Positions 8,849 through 17,314 of a stretch of 64,000 nt of DNA are shown one piece after another. The DNA comes from Bin87 sp965220055 (GTDB lineage: Bacteria; Chloroflexota; Dehalococcoidia; Lucifugimonadales; UBA3495). Where the stretch lies: contig CBDCPE010000004.1 of NCBI GenBank assembly GCA_965220055.1, positions 744,001-808,000 on the forward strand, written 5' to 3'. Below the pieces are notes generated by a model that was not told where the DNA came from, made no database searches, and saw only the letters and a list, made by a program, of their open reading frames with translations. Made by a program: the position numbers and the translations under genes. The stretch's first letter is position 1; each line of letters begins with the position of its first letter.

Positions 8849-8902
8849 CCTTCTGTGTGATCCGTCAGTGCCCTGAGGCGCTCTATTGGGGAATGCAACG
8901 CC

Positions 8903-10006
8903 ATGGCGCGCACCACAATACTCGTAATGATCGACGGGCTCGACCCGGAATATCTGGCTGTTTGCCCAGCGCCCAACCTGCAGCGTTTCGCGGCCGACGG
9001 GTTTCATGTGACCGGGGGCGGCATGATGCCTAGCGTGACTAACGTCAACAATACGACCATGGTCACCGGGCACTATCCAGCTCAGCACGGCATTGTTTCG
9101 AATTATTGGTTGGATCGCCAGGCGGGGATTGAAGAATACGTTGAGTCTGGGGAGTTCATCTGTGCCGAAACCATCTTCGACCAGTGCCGTAGGCAGGGAG
9201 GCACGTCATTGCTCGCCGCCTCCAAAGACAAACTGAGACGTCTGTTGGGCAACGACACGGATCTCGCATTTTCATCGGAACGTCCTACGACCGAAGCGAT
9301 CGCCGCCGCGGGCCCACCACCTAACGTGTATTCGTTGGAGGTCAATGGATGGACCATCAACGCTGCGCGGGCCGCGCTTGAGGCGGAACATTACGATCTT
9401 GCGTTCATCGCCACCACCGATTATGCGATGCACGCGTACGGGCCGGAACATCCGGAATCGCGCCGGCATCTTTCGATCTTGGATGAAGCGCTGGGACAAC
9501 TGGTGGCTGATATCCCTGACGTCCAGGTCTTGATAACAGCCGATCATGGCATGTCCGACAAGCGGCGCATGCTGAACCTGCCTGCCTTGTTGGCGAAACA
9601 CGGCATCGATGCCTTGGCGGTCCCAGTCATTAAGGATCAATACGTAGTTCACCATTCCAATCTCGGTGGGTGCATCTATCTGCATTTGGCCGATCCAGCC
9701 GCAGTGCCTGATGCTGTGGGGATTCTGCGCGAAACCGACGGCGTGGAAGAAGCTCTGCCGCGCACCGAAGCCGCAGAGCGTTTTTCGCTAATGGAAGAGC
9801 GCATCGGGGACATCGTTGTTTCCGGGTCTGCGGACGTTGTTTTCGGAGACCCTGCCGAAGTTACCCTGCCTTCAGGATTGCGTTCCCACGGATCGACTCA
9901 TGAGCGGCGGGTGCCGATCATCGGCTACGGCGGGGATTTCGGCGGGTTCGAATTCCGGGAAAACCGCGATTTGGGTCGCTACGTGTCCGAACGCGTCCTG
10001 GGTTGA
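8903..10006 (+). CDS. Alkaline-phosphatase-superfamily hydrolase, close to phosphonoacetate hydrolase (PhnA type)
   Basis: A 367-residue metal-dependent hydrolase. Metal and nucleophile motifs are visible: MIDGLDPEYL at the N-terminus, SVTNVNNTTMVTGHYPAQHGI with the nucleophile Thr, TTDYAMHAYGPEHP and TADHGMSDK. The segments SKDKLRRLLG, FSSER, VHHSNLGGCIYL and LRSHGSTHERRVPIIGY follow phosphonoacetate hydrolase in order. That enzyme splits phosphonoacetate to acetate and phosphate. No C-P lyase or phosphonate transporter genes are seen here, and the next gene, thrB, is 28 nt away, so the context does not confirm the substrate. A nucleotide pyrophosphatase-type activity remains possible. Confidence 0.75.
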   Translation: MARTTILVMIDGLDPEYLAVCPAPNLQRFAADGFHVTGGGMMPSVTNVNNTTMVTGHYPAQHGIVSNYWLDRQAGIEEYVESGEFICAETIFDQCRRQGGTSLLAASKDKLRRLLGNDTDLAFSSERPTTEAIAAAGPPPNVYSLEVNGWTINAARAALEAEHYDLAFIATTDYAMHAYGPEHPESRRHLSILDEALGQLVADIPDVQVLITADHGMSDKRRMLNLPALLAKHGIDALAVPVIKDQYVVHHSNLGGCIYLHLADPAAVPDAVGILRETDGVEEALPRTEAAERFSLMEERIGDIVVSGSADVVFGDPAEVTLPSGLRSHGSTHERRVPIIGYGGDFGGFEFRENRDLGRYVSERVLG

Positions 10007-10034
10007 CGAAAACGAGGATCTCACGGAGGAAGCA

Positions 10035-10958
10035 GTGACAACGGTGGACGTACGGGCTCCAGCGACGACTGCTAATCTCGGTCCGGGCTACGATTGCCTG
10101 GGTATGGCCCTGGACTTGTGGAACACCTTGACGGTGGAGATTCTCCCGGCCGGTTCCGATCCCGCCGTGGTCGTTCTAGGCGAAGGTGAAGGAGAGCTGG
10201 ATACCGACACGCAAAACCTGACCTACCAGGCCATAAAGTTCTTGTTCAACGAAGCAAATGCTCCTCTGCCCCCGTTGTCACTTCGGTGCCAGAATGCGAT
10301 ACCCCTAAGTAGGGGAATGGGAAGCAGCGCTGCGGCAATCTCTGGCGGTTTGGTGGCGGCCAATCGGCTTCTTGACGATATCTTCAGCCAGGACGACCTG
10401 TTGGAAATGGCCGCTACGATCGAAGGGCATCCGGACAATGTGGCCGCAGCGGTTCACGGCGGGATGCGATTGGTGGTAATGGATGAGAACCGCCTGTACA
10501 CCGCACCTATCCGGCTGCCAGAAGATATGCAGGCCGTGTTGTTTATCCCGGAGCGACGAATCGCTACCGCGGATGCCCGGCGCGTGTTGCCGGAGCACAT
10601 ATCAGTAGCCGACGCGGTGTACAATATGAGCCGAACCGCGTTGCTCGTGGCGAGCATGGAGTCGGAGCACCCCGAATACCTGAACATTGCCACTCAGGAT
10701 CGGCTGCATCAGCCCTATCGGCAAACTATTTTCCCCCAAATGAAAGTTATCTTCGCTGCTGCCCAAGCGGCCGGGGCCTTGGGAGTTTTCTTGTCAGGGA
10801 GTGGCAGCACCATCCTGGCGTTTGCGCGCGATCGTGCCATGACTGTCGCTTATGAAATGTTTGACGCTGCGCGACTCGCTGGAGTCGAAGGCCGGGTGGA
10901 GGTCACCCAACCGACGACCCTAGGGGCTCACGTGGTTTCTGATAACGGCGATGCGTAA
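10035..10958 (+). CDS. thrB: Homoserine kinase
   Basis: Phosphorylates homoserine for threonine synthesis. A GHMP-family kinase of 307 residues: VRAPATTANLGPGYDCLG at the N-terminus, the ATP-binding loop PLSRGMGSSAAAISG, EGHPDNVAAAVHGG, and LSGSGSTILAF near the C-terminus. GTG 10035 is the start because GGAGGA lies directly upstream and the protein aligns from its second residue; a frame opening at 9816 only reads through the previous gene. lysC, an earlier enzyme of the same pathway, follows 78 nt later. Confidence 0.93.
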   Translation: MTTVDVRAPATTANLGPGYDCLGMALDLWNTLTVEILPAGSDPAVVVLGEGEGELDTDTQNLTYQAIKFLFNEANAPLPPLSLRCQNAIPLSRGMGSSAAAISGGLVAANRLLDDIFSQDDLLEMAATIEGHPDNVAAAVHGGMRLVVMDENRLYTAPIRLPEDMQAVLFIPERRIATADARRVLPEHISVADAVYNMSRTALLVASMESEHPEYLNIATQDRLHQPYRQTIFPQMKVIFAAAQAAGALGVFLSGSGSTILAFARDRAMTVAYEMFDAARLAGVEGRVEVTQPTTLGAHVVSDNGDA

Positions 10959-11036
10959 AAGGGTCCAGCGTCATCTCACCAGTTTGGTTGTCCGCCACTA
11001 GGGATTCCTGCTCACTTACCGCGCAACGCAGATCTA

Positions 11037-12266
11037 ATGGGCCTCTACGTGCACAAGTATGGCGGCAGTTCGGTCGCCGACGCCGAAAAGATCGTGAACG
11101 TGGCACGACGAATCGCCGCTGTTCATGACGAAGGGCATCAGATTGTAACGGTCGTTTCGGCTATGGGCGACACCACCGATGAGTTGATTGATTTGGCCCG
11201 AACCGTATCGATCGAGCCTGATCCAAGGGAACTTGATTTCTTGCTATCCACGGGCGAACTGGTATCGATCACGTTACTGTCGATGGCCCTGCGCAATTTG
11301 GGATACGACGCCATCAGCCTGAGCGGACCGCAAGCGGGCATCCGAACTGACAACTCGTACGGTCGCGCTCGGATTAGCCAGGTAGATCCGGATCGAGTCC
11401 GCCGCGAATTGAACGCACGGCGGCCGGTGATCGTCGCCGGTTTCCAGGGCCTTACCCCCGACGATGACATTACTACCTTGGGACGCGGCGGTTCAGACAC
11501 TACCGCAGTTGCATTGGCCGCCGCGCTACGGGCCGATCGTTGTGACATATACACCGACGTCGAAGGCATTTACACCGCGGACCCAAGAGTGGTTGGGAAC
11601 GCCGTCAAAATGCCTGAAGTCGGCTATGAAGAGATGCTGGAATTGGCCGCTGCGGGAGCGAAGATGCACCCCAGGTCAATCGAGCTGGGGGCGGTCTATA
11701 ATGTCCCCATCTACGTGGCGTCCAGTTTCGTTGATGCTCCCGGCACCCTCATACACCCAGCATCGGACAAGAGACAGATGGAAGACCGGATTAAGGTAAC
11801 GGGTATCGCGTACCAAACCAACGTGTCCAAGGTGACGGTGTGCGGTGTGGCCGACAAACCTGGCGTGGCAGCCGCGTTGTTCGAACCGTTGTCCGCGGCC
11901 GGCATCAATGTGGATACCATTGTCCAGAACACCAGCGCCGACCGTACAACCACGGACATCAGCTTCACGGTGACCGCCGACGATGTGACCCACGCAATGC
12001 GCGTGATGGCGCCTCTGGAAACGGCCCTGGGCGCGGCTCAGGTGATAAGCGATCCCAATCTGGCCTCCGTCAGCGTGGTGGGTTCGGGAATGCAAAACAC
12101 GCCAGGCTACGCGTCACGCATGTTTCGTATCCTGGCCGACGGCGGGATCAACATCGACATGATCACTACGTCTGAAATCCGTATTTCGTGCATTATCAGT
12201 CGCGACCAGGTGCAGGACGCTGTTCGCTTGCTACACCAAGGTTTCGAACTGGACAAGTCCGATTAG
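11037..12266 (+). CDS. lysC: Aspartate kinase, monofunctional, with two ACT domains
   Basis: Phosphorylates aspartate as the entry to lysine, threonine and methionine synthesis. The 409-residue protein starts MGLYVHKYGGSSVADAEKI. The kinase domain (~1-245) includes VSAMGDTTDELI, LSTGELVSI, GRGGSDTTAVALAAAL and YTDVEGIYTADPRVV. Two ACT domains follow (~265-405), with VCGVADKPGVAAALFEPL and VVGSGMQNTPGYASRMF, suggesting allosteric control by end-product amino acids. No clear ribosome site precedes the ATG. Paired with thrB, which uses a product further down the same branch. Confidence 0.95.
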   Translation: MGLYVHKYGGSSVADAEKIVNVARRIAAVHDEGHQIVTVVSAMGDTTDELIDLARTVSIEPDPRELDFLLSTGELVSITLLSMALRNLGYDAISLSGPQAGIRTDNSYGRARISQVDPDRVRRELNARRPVIVAGFQGLTPDDDITTLGRGGSDTTAVALAAALRADRCDIYTDVEGIYTADPRVVGNAVKMPEVGYEEMLELAAAGAKMHPRSIELGAVYNVPIYVASSFVDAPGTLIHPASDKRQMEDRIKVTGIAYQTNVSKVTVCGVADKPGVAAALFEPLSAAGINVDTIVQNTSADRTTTDISFTVTADDVTHAMRVMAPLETALGAAQVISDPNLASVSVVGSGMQNTPGYASRMFRILADGGINIDMITTSEIRISCIISRDQVQDAVRLLHQGFELDKSD

Positions 12267-12287
12267 GTGGACGATGGCCGGACGGTG

Positions 12288-13028
12288 ATGTCCGCTTGTT
12301 ATCTATCCGTCGTTATACCGGCCTACAACGAGGAGCGCCGACTCCCTGAGACGCTTGAAATCGTCCGCGCATATTTGAGTGCGCAGGCATATGCGTGGGA
12401 GATCATAGTAGCCGACGACGGGAGTCGAGATTCTACGGCAGATGTGGTTGGTCGCTCCGCACAAGCTGACGCCCGAATCAAGCTCCTTAGTCTGCCGCAC
12501 CGAGGCAAAGGCTGGGCGGTCAAGCACGGCATGCTCTCCGCTTGTGGTGATTTTCGTTTCCTCTGCGACGCAGACCTATCGATGCCTATCACACTGCTGG
12601 AACGTTTTCTGCCGGCGGGCGATCCACATGCTGACATCGTCATCGGTTCCAGAGAAGCGCCCGGAGCCAGACGCATCGGAGAACCCCGACTCAGATGGTT
12701 GATGGGCCGGGTTTTCAATACCATGACCCGGATATTGGCCACGCCCGGCATCGCCGACACGCAATGCGGGTTCAAGGTATTTAGTGCCACCGCCGCTGAA
12801 ACCCTCTTCGAATTGCAGACACTGGACGGGTTCGCGTTCGACGCCGAAATCCTGTTCCTCGCCCTCCAGCGCGGATTCACGGTCGCAGAGATCGGAATCG
12901 ACTGGCATTACAGGTCCGAGAGCAAGGTTCGGCCCATACGCGACGGATGGCGCACGTTACGAGACCTCGTCATGATTCGGTATCGGTCGCTCATCGGCCG
13001 TTACGAGGGTTGTGATCGCAACAAGTAA
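12288..13028 (+). CDS. Family 2 glycosyltransferase (dolichyl-phosphate glucosyltransferase-like)
   Basis: A 246-residue GT2 enzyme. It starts with LSVVIPAYNEERRLPETL, then IIVADDGSRDSTADVV, LPHRGKGWAVKHGML and CDADLSMP (the DXD-type metal site), and later DTQCGFKVFS and GFAFDAEILFLA, all typical of polyprenyl-phosphate sugar transferases that act at the membrane surface. There is no membrane anchor in the protein. ATG 12288 is preferred; a GTG at 12267 directly after the lysC stop would add seven residues. It may be cotranscribed with lysC, but no functional link is evident. Confidence 0.85.
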   Translation: MSACYLSVVIPAYNEERRLPETLEIVRAYLSAQAYAWEIIVADDGSRDSTADVVGRSAQADARIKLLSLPHRGKGWAVKHGMLSACGDFRFLCDADLSMPITLLERFLPAGDPHADIVIGSREAPGARRIGEPRLRWLMGRVFNTMTRILATPGIADTQCGFKVFSATAAETLFELQTLDGFAFDAEILFLALQRGFTVAEIGIDWHYRSESKVRPIRDGWRTLRDLVMIRYRSLIGRYEGCDRNK

Positions 13029-13054
13029 TCATCGAAATCGGCAATCTCAATAGA

Positions 13055-13084
13055 TTGAACGTAACCCCCACAACGGTGTAATCC
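13055..13084 (+). promoter_or_regulatory. Candidate promoter for the TPR-type gene
   Basis: TTGAAC (13055-13060) and TAATCC (13079-13084) with an 18-nt spacer, ~60 nt before the ATG at 13144. Confidence 0.4.
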
Positions 13085-13143
13085 TATATCGAGGCATCGG
13101 TTAACGGTTTGGCAGGGTAGCCGATCGGTGGTGGAGGTCAATT

Positions 13144-13857
13144 ATGGTGAATCACGTGTCTCACTCGCAGCGCCGTGCGCCGGTGAACGATTCAACTGAC
13201 AACCGCGCAAAAGCCCAGCTGGGTAAGCAAGCTGTCCGATGCGCGCTGAACGGCGAATGGGCACACGCCGTCGCGACAAACCAGCGGATCCTGGACATCT
13301 GTCCTACTGACTGTGAAGCGTCCAATCGCTTGGCGAAAGCCCTGATGGAGCTCGGGAACTATTCCGATGCTCGCCTGACTATCGAACAGCTTCAATTGCA
13401 TTCGCCGGCAAACGTCATCGCGCGCAAAAATCTCGCCCGACTTGATCAACTCCAAAGTCGGTACAGCGAAGCTCGCTCGCAGCCCGTGGCAACAGGAAAA
13501 TCGCCTCGCATGTTCATCGCTGAAAGCGGCAAATCGTGTAACACCACTTTGTACCAGCTGGCCGGACCGTCGGAAATCGCGCCCGTGAGCGCTGGTGACG
13601 TCGTTCTGTTGACCGCGAAGAATGACGGGGTAACTGTTAACACCCTGGACGGCCACTACTTGGGAGCGTTGCAACGCCGATTAGGCCGACGTGCAAACCA
13701 GCTGATGACCGGCGGCAACCGATACGAGGCAGCCGTAGTAGGAATCGAAAAAACGGCTTGTCAGTCATTTGGCGTGAGACTGTCCAAGCGCCTGCATTGC
13801 GTCATGTGGTCTCATTTCCGGCTCAGGTCAGCGAACCGCATCGCCCCAATCCGATAA
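13144..13857 (+). CDS. TPR-like protein, zero-frame product ending after a probable -1 frameshift site
   Basis: The frame encodes 237 residues. Residues ~25-105 form TPR-like helical pairs (ALNGEWAHAVATNQRIL, CEASNRLAKALMELGNYSDA), followed by a beta-rich part with TLYQLAGPSEI and GDVVLLTAKNDGV. After residue ~203 (GIEK) the reading becomes basic and unlike the rest, while the -1 frame continues with a plausible protein. The switch point is the six-A run at 13748-13753. The authentic protein would be ~316 residues ending at 14093. The start has GGAGG upstream. The function is not known; the TPR part suggests a role in protein-protein contacts. Confidence 0.6.
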   Translation: MVNHVSHSQRRAPVNDSTDNRAKAQLGKQAVRCALNGEWAHAVATNQRILDICPTDCEASNRLAKALMELGNYSDARLTIEQLQLHSPANVIARKNLARLDQLQSRYSEARSQPVATGKSPRMFIAESGKSCNTTLYQLAGPSEIAPVSAGDVVLLTAKNDGVTVNTLDGHYLGALQRRLGRRANQLMTGGNRYEAAVVGIEKTACQSFGVRLSKRLHCVMWSHFRLRSANRIAPIR

Positions 13858-14093
13858 CAGAACGTGATCAATACGCATCTCCACCTAATGACGAGCCAGA
13901 CCAAGTTCCGGTGGACGCAACTGACTCCGATAATGCCATGGATCCCGCCGAAGCCGCAGTGTTGGACATTCCCGACGACACCGCGGTCGAATCAGTGGGC
14001 ATTGACGACGTCCCAACGTTGGACGCCGACGACGATGCGACCGGTTGGTCGCCTATAACGCCGGCCTCAGAAGTCGACGAGGAATGGAACTAG
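13752..14093 (+). pseudogene. C-terminal continuation of the TPR-like protein in the -1 frame
   Basis: Read one base back from the A run, the frame continues GIEK-NGLSVIWRETVQ and stays open to TAG 14091-14093. It has no ATG of its own with a ribosome site at the right place. The region ends in a very acidic tail rich in Asp and Glu. The most economical reading is one protein interrupted by loss of a single A, a sequencing or assembly error, or programmed -1 frameshifting. Confidence 0.55.
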
Positions 14094-14120
14094 TCGCCCC
14101 ATTGTCGGGGGTCCGCGGGA

Positions 14121-15791
14121 TCACGCTTGTCCCGCGCCTCGAGCGCGAGAATCTAGGCTAACCGCCAACCTGGACCGGAACGGACGGACCCGGTTGTTCT
14201 GATGCGGAACGCCGATGGGCACTACGAATACCGCTTCCTGGCCGGCAGAGTGAGGCCCAAAAAACTCGACGACCGCATCGTCGTAAAACGTGAGGCCCGT
14301 GGCGCCTAACCCCAGCGCGTGCGACGCGAGGTAGATGCGACCGCCGATAATTCCGCCAACCGTCTGCGCCATCCGGTACCCCCTGGCCCCGAACTCGCGC
14401 TCGATCAACGGCAAGTCAGCAGTGATGAATGCTACGACTGCAGCGTCTGCCGGGAGCGCCTGTTCAAATCCGAGGTGCCCTGCGGTTTCCCTGAAATCGC
14501 CTTCCTTGAGCAACCGCAGGCCATTGTAGAAACGATTGTAGTAGTAGGCTCCGGAGGCGAGGCCGGCTACCGCGTTCACTATGAAATAAACACTCAGATA
14601 CGGTGAGAATCCGTCCGCCAGATGCGTCGCATTTATCGGGTTCCCAGCCGCTTCAACAATCGAGCGGAAATCCTCCCACGCGATCGGTTCCGTGGCAAAA
14701 CGTCTGGTCGACCCGCGGGAACGAATGCAATCGCCCAGCGGTTGTGCCGAGCGGGACGAAAGGTCCAACTCCGCGTCAAAGGTTCCGTCTGACCCCGAGC
14801 GCAACGGGCGGAAACGCTCGCCAGTGCCGTCGAGCTCTTCTTTGTCGCTGTTGCCGCTCCTTCCCCCGGGTTCGTTCCAAGCGGCCACGTCTTCTCTGGT
14901 CCGCAGCCCGGAAGCCCGATGAATTTCGCGCGACAAGGGATATTCCAAGGCACCTGCCGCCAGATCGTTGCTTTCTTGGGGCAACATTCCCGGAACGTCG
15001 CCAGAACCCGGGTCCAACGTGCCGTCCGGGTTGCCAATAGTCGCCAGCAACGACGGGGCCTCGTCAAGCCCATCAATCCCCAGGAAACCGGCGACCGACC
15101 GGTCCACGAATCCAAACGCGAGCCCCACAGCCGTGGCCGTGGCGGTTCCGGCTGCCGTGAGATTGGCGGCAATGGTACCCAGGTCCCAATAGCAGTATCG
15201 GTAACCTCTCTCCCGATATTTCCAGGCGCTCCTCCAAAACAAGGTGGTGAACACCAAGGTCGCCGGATATGCGGCGGCGTCTTGAGAGGCTGCGGCGACC
15301 CAGCGCCGCAGGTCCCCGTTTCGCAAGCGCTCTAGGGTGAAATCCAGCGGGTTGAAGTGGTATACGCCGGCCCGCAGACCGTCCAGGTCTCCGCAAACCA
15401 CGTACACTTCAGTTGGATAGAGGGCCCCGGCGGACGCTGCCGCCCGATAGTGGACCTCTCCATCCCGCAGGGTTCTCCGCCGAATTACCGCCGCTGCGTG
15501 ATAGAGCAATTCAGCCAAGGTCTGCAACGTCAGCGGGCCCCCCCTGTCGGTGCCTTGGCCCGTGCCACGGATCGCTTGCAGCGTCGACATCTCCGGCCCT
15601 GATGTGCCAGCAACATCCGGTAGCGGTATGGATCGCAGCCCGGGGTAGATTTTGTACCGAGGCGGCTTATTGCTCAGATTGATGTACTGGAGCTTGGTCG
15701 CCTCGTTGAATGCGCCGGCTACGCTGGCGTCGTCGATTGTCTGGTTGGTAACCATGGCGTTTAGTCCTGGTGTCGTGGTGAGGCTGGTCAA
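14121..15791 (-). CDS. SagB-type dehydrogenase with two nitroreductase-like domains
   Basis: A 556-residue protein with two FMN-binding nitroreductase-fold halves. The first (~90-270) has AAASAGALYPTEVYVV, YHFNPLDFTLERL and YCYWDLGTIAANLTAAG; the second (~340-540) has RGSTRRFATEPIAWEDF, YYYNRFYNGLRLL and RMAQTVGGIIGGRIYLASHALGLGATG. This is the SagB/ThcOx arrangement, whose best-known members oxidise azolines in ribosomal peptides. No cyclodehydratase or precursor peptide gene lies nearby, so that role is not supported. The TTG start at 15791 overlaps the folB stop (TTGA), implying translational coupling; an ATG at 15755 is an alternative with AGGA upstream. Confidence 0.82.
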   Translation of the reverse strand: MTSLTTTPGLNAMVTNQTIDDASVAGAFNEATKLQYINLSNKPPRYKIYPGLRSIPLPDVAGTSGPEMSTLQAIRGTGQGTDRGGPLTLQTLAELLYHAAAVIRRRTLRDGEVHYRAAASAGALYPTEVYVVCGDLDGLRAGVYHFNPLDFTLERLRNGDLRRWVAAASQDAAAYPATLVFTTLFWRSAWKYRERGYRYCYWDLGTIAANLTAAGTATATAVGLAFGFVDRSVAGFLGIDGLDEAPSLLATIGNPDGTLDPGSGDVPGMLPQESNDLAAGALEYPLSREIHRASGLRTREDVAAWNEPGGRSGNSDKEELDGTGERFRPLRSGSDGTFDAELDLSSRSAQPLGDCIRSRGSTRRFATEPIAWEDFRSIVEAAGNPINATHLADGFSPYLSVYFIVNAVAGLASGAYYYNRFYNGLRLLKEGDFRETAGHLGFEQALPADAAVVAFITADLPLIEREFGARGYRMAQTVGGIIGGRIYLASHALGLGATGLTFYDDAVVEFFGPHSAGQEAVFVVPIGVPHQNNRVRPFRSRLAVSLDSRARGAGQA

Positions 15792-16162
15792 GCCGAGCGT
15801 GACCGATAGATTTCAACCGCCGCAGCCTCTATGACTGACCCCTTGATTGGCGGGCGGGGTTTTTGAACTCGGACACGGACCGCACCGATTTGCGGGTGTT
15901 GGTCCAAAACGTTGCGGGCGACCGTTCCGGCGGCGGATTCCAACAGGTTGCGGGGTTCGCCCTCCATCACCGCTTTGACCGCCCGGTACAGTGCTGTGTA
16001 ACTCACCGTATCCTCCAAACGATCCGAGGCGGCAGGGACACTTAGGTCGAGCTCGGCCTGGAGGTCCACGATGAATTGCTGCCCAAGGCTCCGTTCTTCC
16101 GGGTTGACCCCGTGGAACCCATAGAACTGGAGGCCGGTAAGAATGATGCGGTCTGGAGTCAT
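15788..16162 (-). CDS. folB: Dihydroneopterin aldolase
   Basis: Cleaves dihydroneopterin to 6-hydroxymethyl-dihydropterin and glycolaldehyde in folate synthesis. The 124-residue length is typical. RIILTGLQFYGFHGVNPEER carries the conserved Tyr and Glu of the active site, with GQQFIVDLQAELDL, DTVSYTALY and the late Lys in RVRVQKPRPPIKGSV. The downstream flavoprotein gene overlaps its stop codon by 4 nt. No other folate genes are in the window. Confidence 0.92.
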   Translation of the reverse strand: MTPDRIILTGLQFYGFHGVNPEERSLGQQFIVDLQAELDLSVPAASDRLEDTVSYTALYRAVKAVMEGEPRNLLESAAGTVARNVLDQHPQIGAVRVRVQKPRPPIKGSVIEAAAVEIYRSRSA

Positions 16163-16312
16163 CAGATGGACGATCGGGGACGATTCAACACTGCGGGGCT
16201 GTTCCTGTGTTTCTTGCCGACGTGTCGGACTGCACCCGGTATAGTCAGGCCAACACCAACGTTTCGATCACGAGGGCGCTCTATCCGGCCCGCACCGTCA
16301 CCTTCACGTCGG

Positions 16313-17194
16313 TCAGCAATTGGTCTGTGCCTCGATGGCCGCGGCTTGGGCAATCAAATTCTGGGCTCGTTTTACCACCGGCACATCTACCATGCGCCCG
16401 TCGATCGACAGCGAACCTCGTCCGGTTGCCTCCGCTGCATCCCACGCTTCTATCACACGTCTTGCGTAAGCCACTTCGTCGGGGCCGGGTGAAAATGTCT
16501 CGTTGATTACGTCTATCTGGGCCGGGTGAATCGCAAACTTCCCCGTATAACCCATCCGTCGTGCTACGCTCGCGTCGGTCTTTAGGCCTTCAGGGTCACG
16601 AAAACCGACGAATGGGCCGTCGAGTCCGGCAACTCCAGCAGCCCTCGCCGCCACCGCCATCGCAGATCGGGCGAAATAGCACTCTTCGCCGAAGTCGCTC
16701 CGAATAATGCCCATATCGTTGGTGTAGTCTTCGCCTCCAAAAGCTATTCCCACAATCCTCTGAGAAGCGCGTGCCATCTCGTAGACGTGGACGATGGCCA
16801 TCGCGGTTTCGATCCACGGGATGACCTTGATGCTACCCGCCTCAATCCTGACTTTCGCTTCCAACGGCGTCAGCAGTTTGTCAACCTGCTGCAACTCCCA
16901 CGCCGTGTTCCCTTTCCCAACGCTGATCCCAGCCAAATCCGCCGATACCACGGCGGACAATTCGGCGGCGGCCAACCCGGTTTCCAGGGCGTTGACCCGT
17001 ACCATCACCTTCTTGCCTGCCTCGGCTAAACGCGGAACCCATTGAACAGCCAACTCGCACGCGGCGGTCTTCTCACCCGGCGGCACCGAGTCCTCCAGGT
17101 CCACCATGATGATATCCGCGCCGAATCCGAGCGCCCTCTCGAGCATGTTGGACCGGTTCCCGGGGACAAAAACGAGGCTACGGAGCAATTGCAC
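16313..17194 (-). CDS. HpcH/HpaI-aldolase/CitE-family CoA-ester lyase
   Basis: A 293-residue TIM-barrel lyase of the citrate lyase beta / malyl-CoA lyase family. RSLVFVPGNRSNMLERAL, IIMVDLEDSVPPGEK (metal-binding Glu/Asp), MVRVNAL, the IETAMAI stretch, FGGEDYTNDMG and KFAIHPAQIDVINETFSP are all family signatures. Substrates in the family include malyl-, methylmalyl- and citramalyl-CoA; sequence alone does not choose. The GTG start has AGAGGT ~10 nt upstream. It lies alone between folB and polA, with no citrate lyase alpha or gamma gene, so citrate lyase itself is unlikely. Confidence 0.85.
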   Translation of the reverse strand: MQLLRSLVFVPGNRSNMLERALGFGADIIMVDLEDSVPPGEKTAACELAVQWVPRLAEAGKKVMVRVNALETGLAAAELSAVVSADLAGISVGKGNTAWELQQVDKLLTPLEAKVRIEAGSIKVIPWIETAMAIVHVYEMARASQRIVGIAFGGEDYTNDMGIIRSDFGEECYFARSAMAVAARAAGVAGLDGPFVGFRDPEGLKTDASVARRMGYTGKFAIHPAQIDVINETFSPGPDEVAYARRVIEAWDAAEATGRGSLSIDGRMVDVPVVKRAQNLIAQAAAIEAQTNC

Positions 17195-17314
17195 TGGTGT
17201 GGACCTCTATGAAACGTCGTGTCGGTACAAAAATAAGCAGAGCCGGCCATTCGTGTCCCAGGTTACGCGCTGGAACATTGCTCCCAAAGGTGTTTCCATG
17301 GCCCGTTGCGGGAA

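Noticed and set aside
9816..10034. Upstream extension of thrB
   Set aside because: It reads through the end of the preceding gene in another frame; GTG 10035 with GGAGGA fits the family start.
14121..15791. Thiazole/oxazole peptide biosynthesis cluster
   Set aside because: Only the SagB-like protein is present; no cyclodehydratase, precursor peptide or exporter of that type is nearby.
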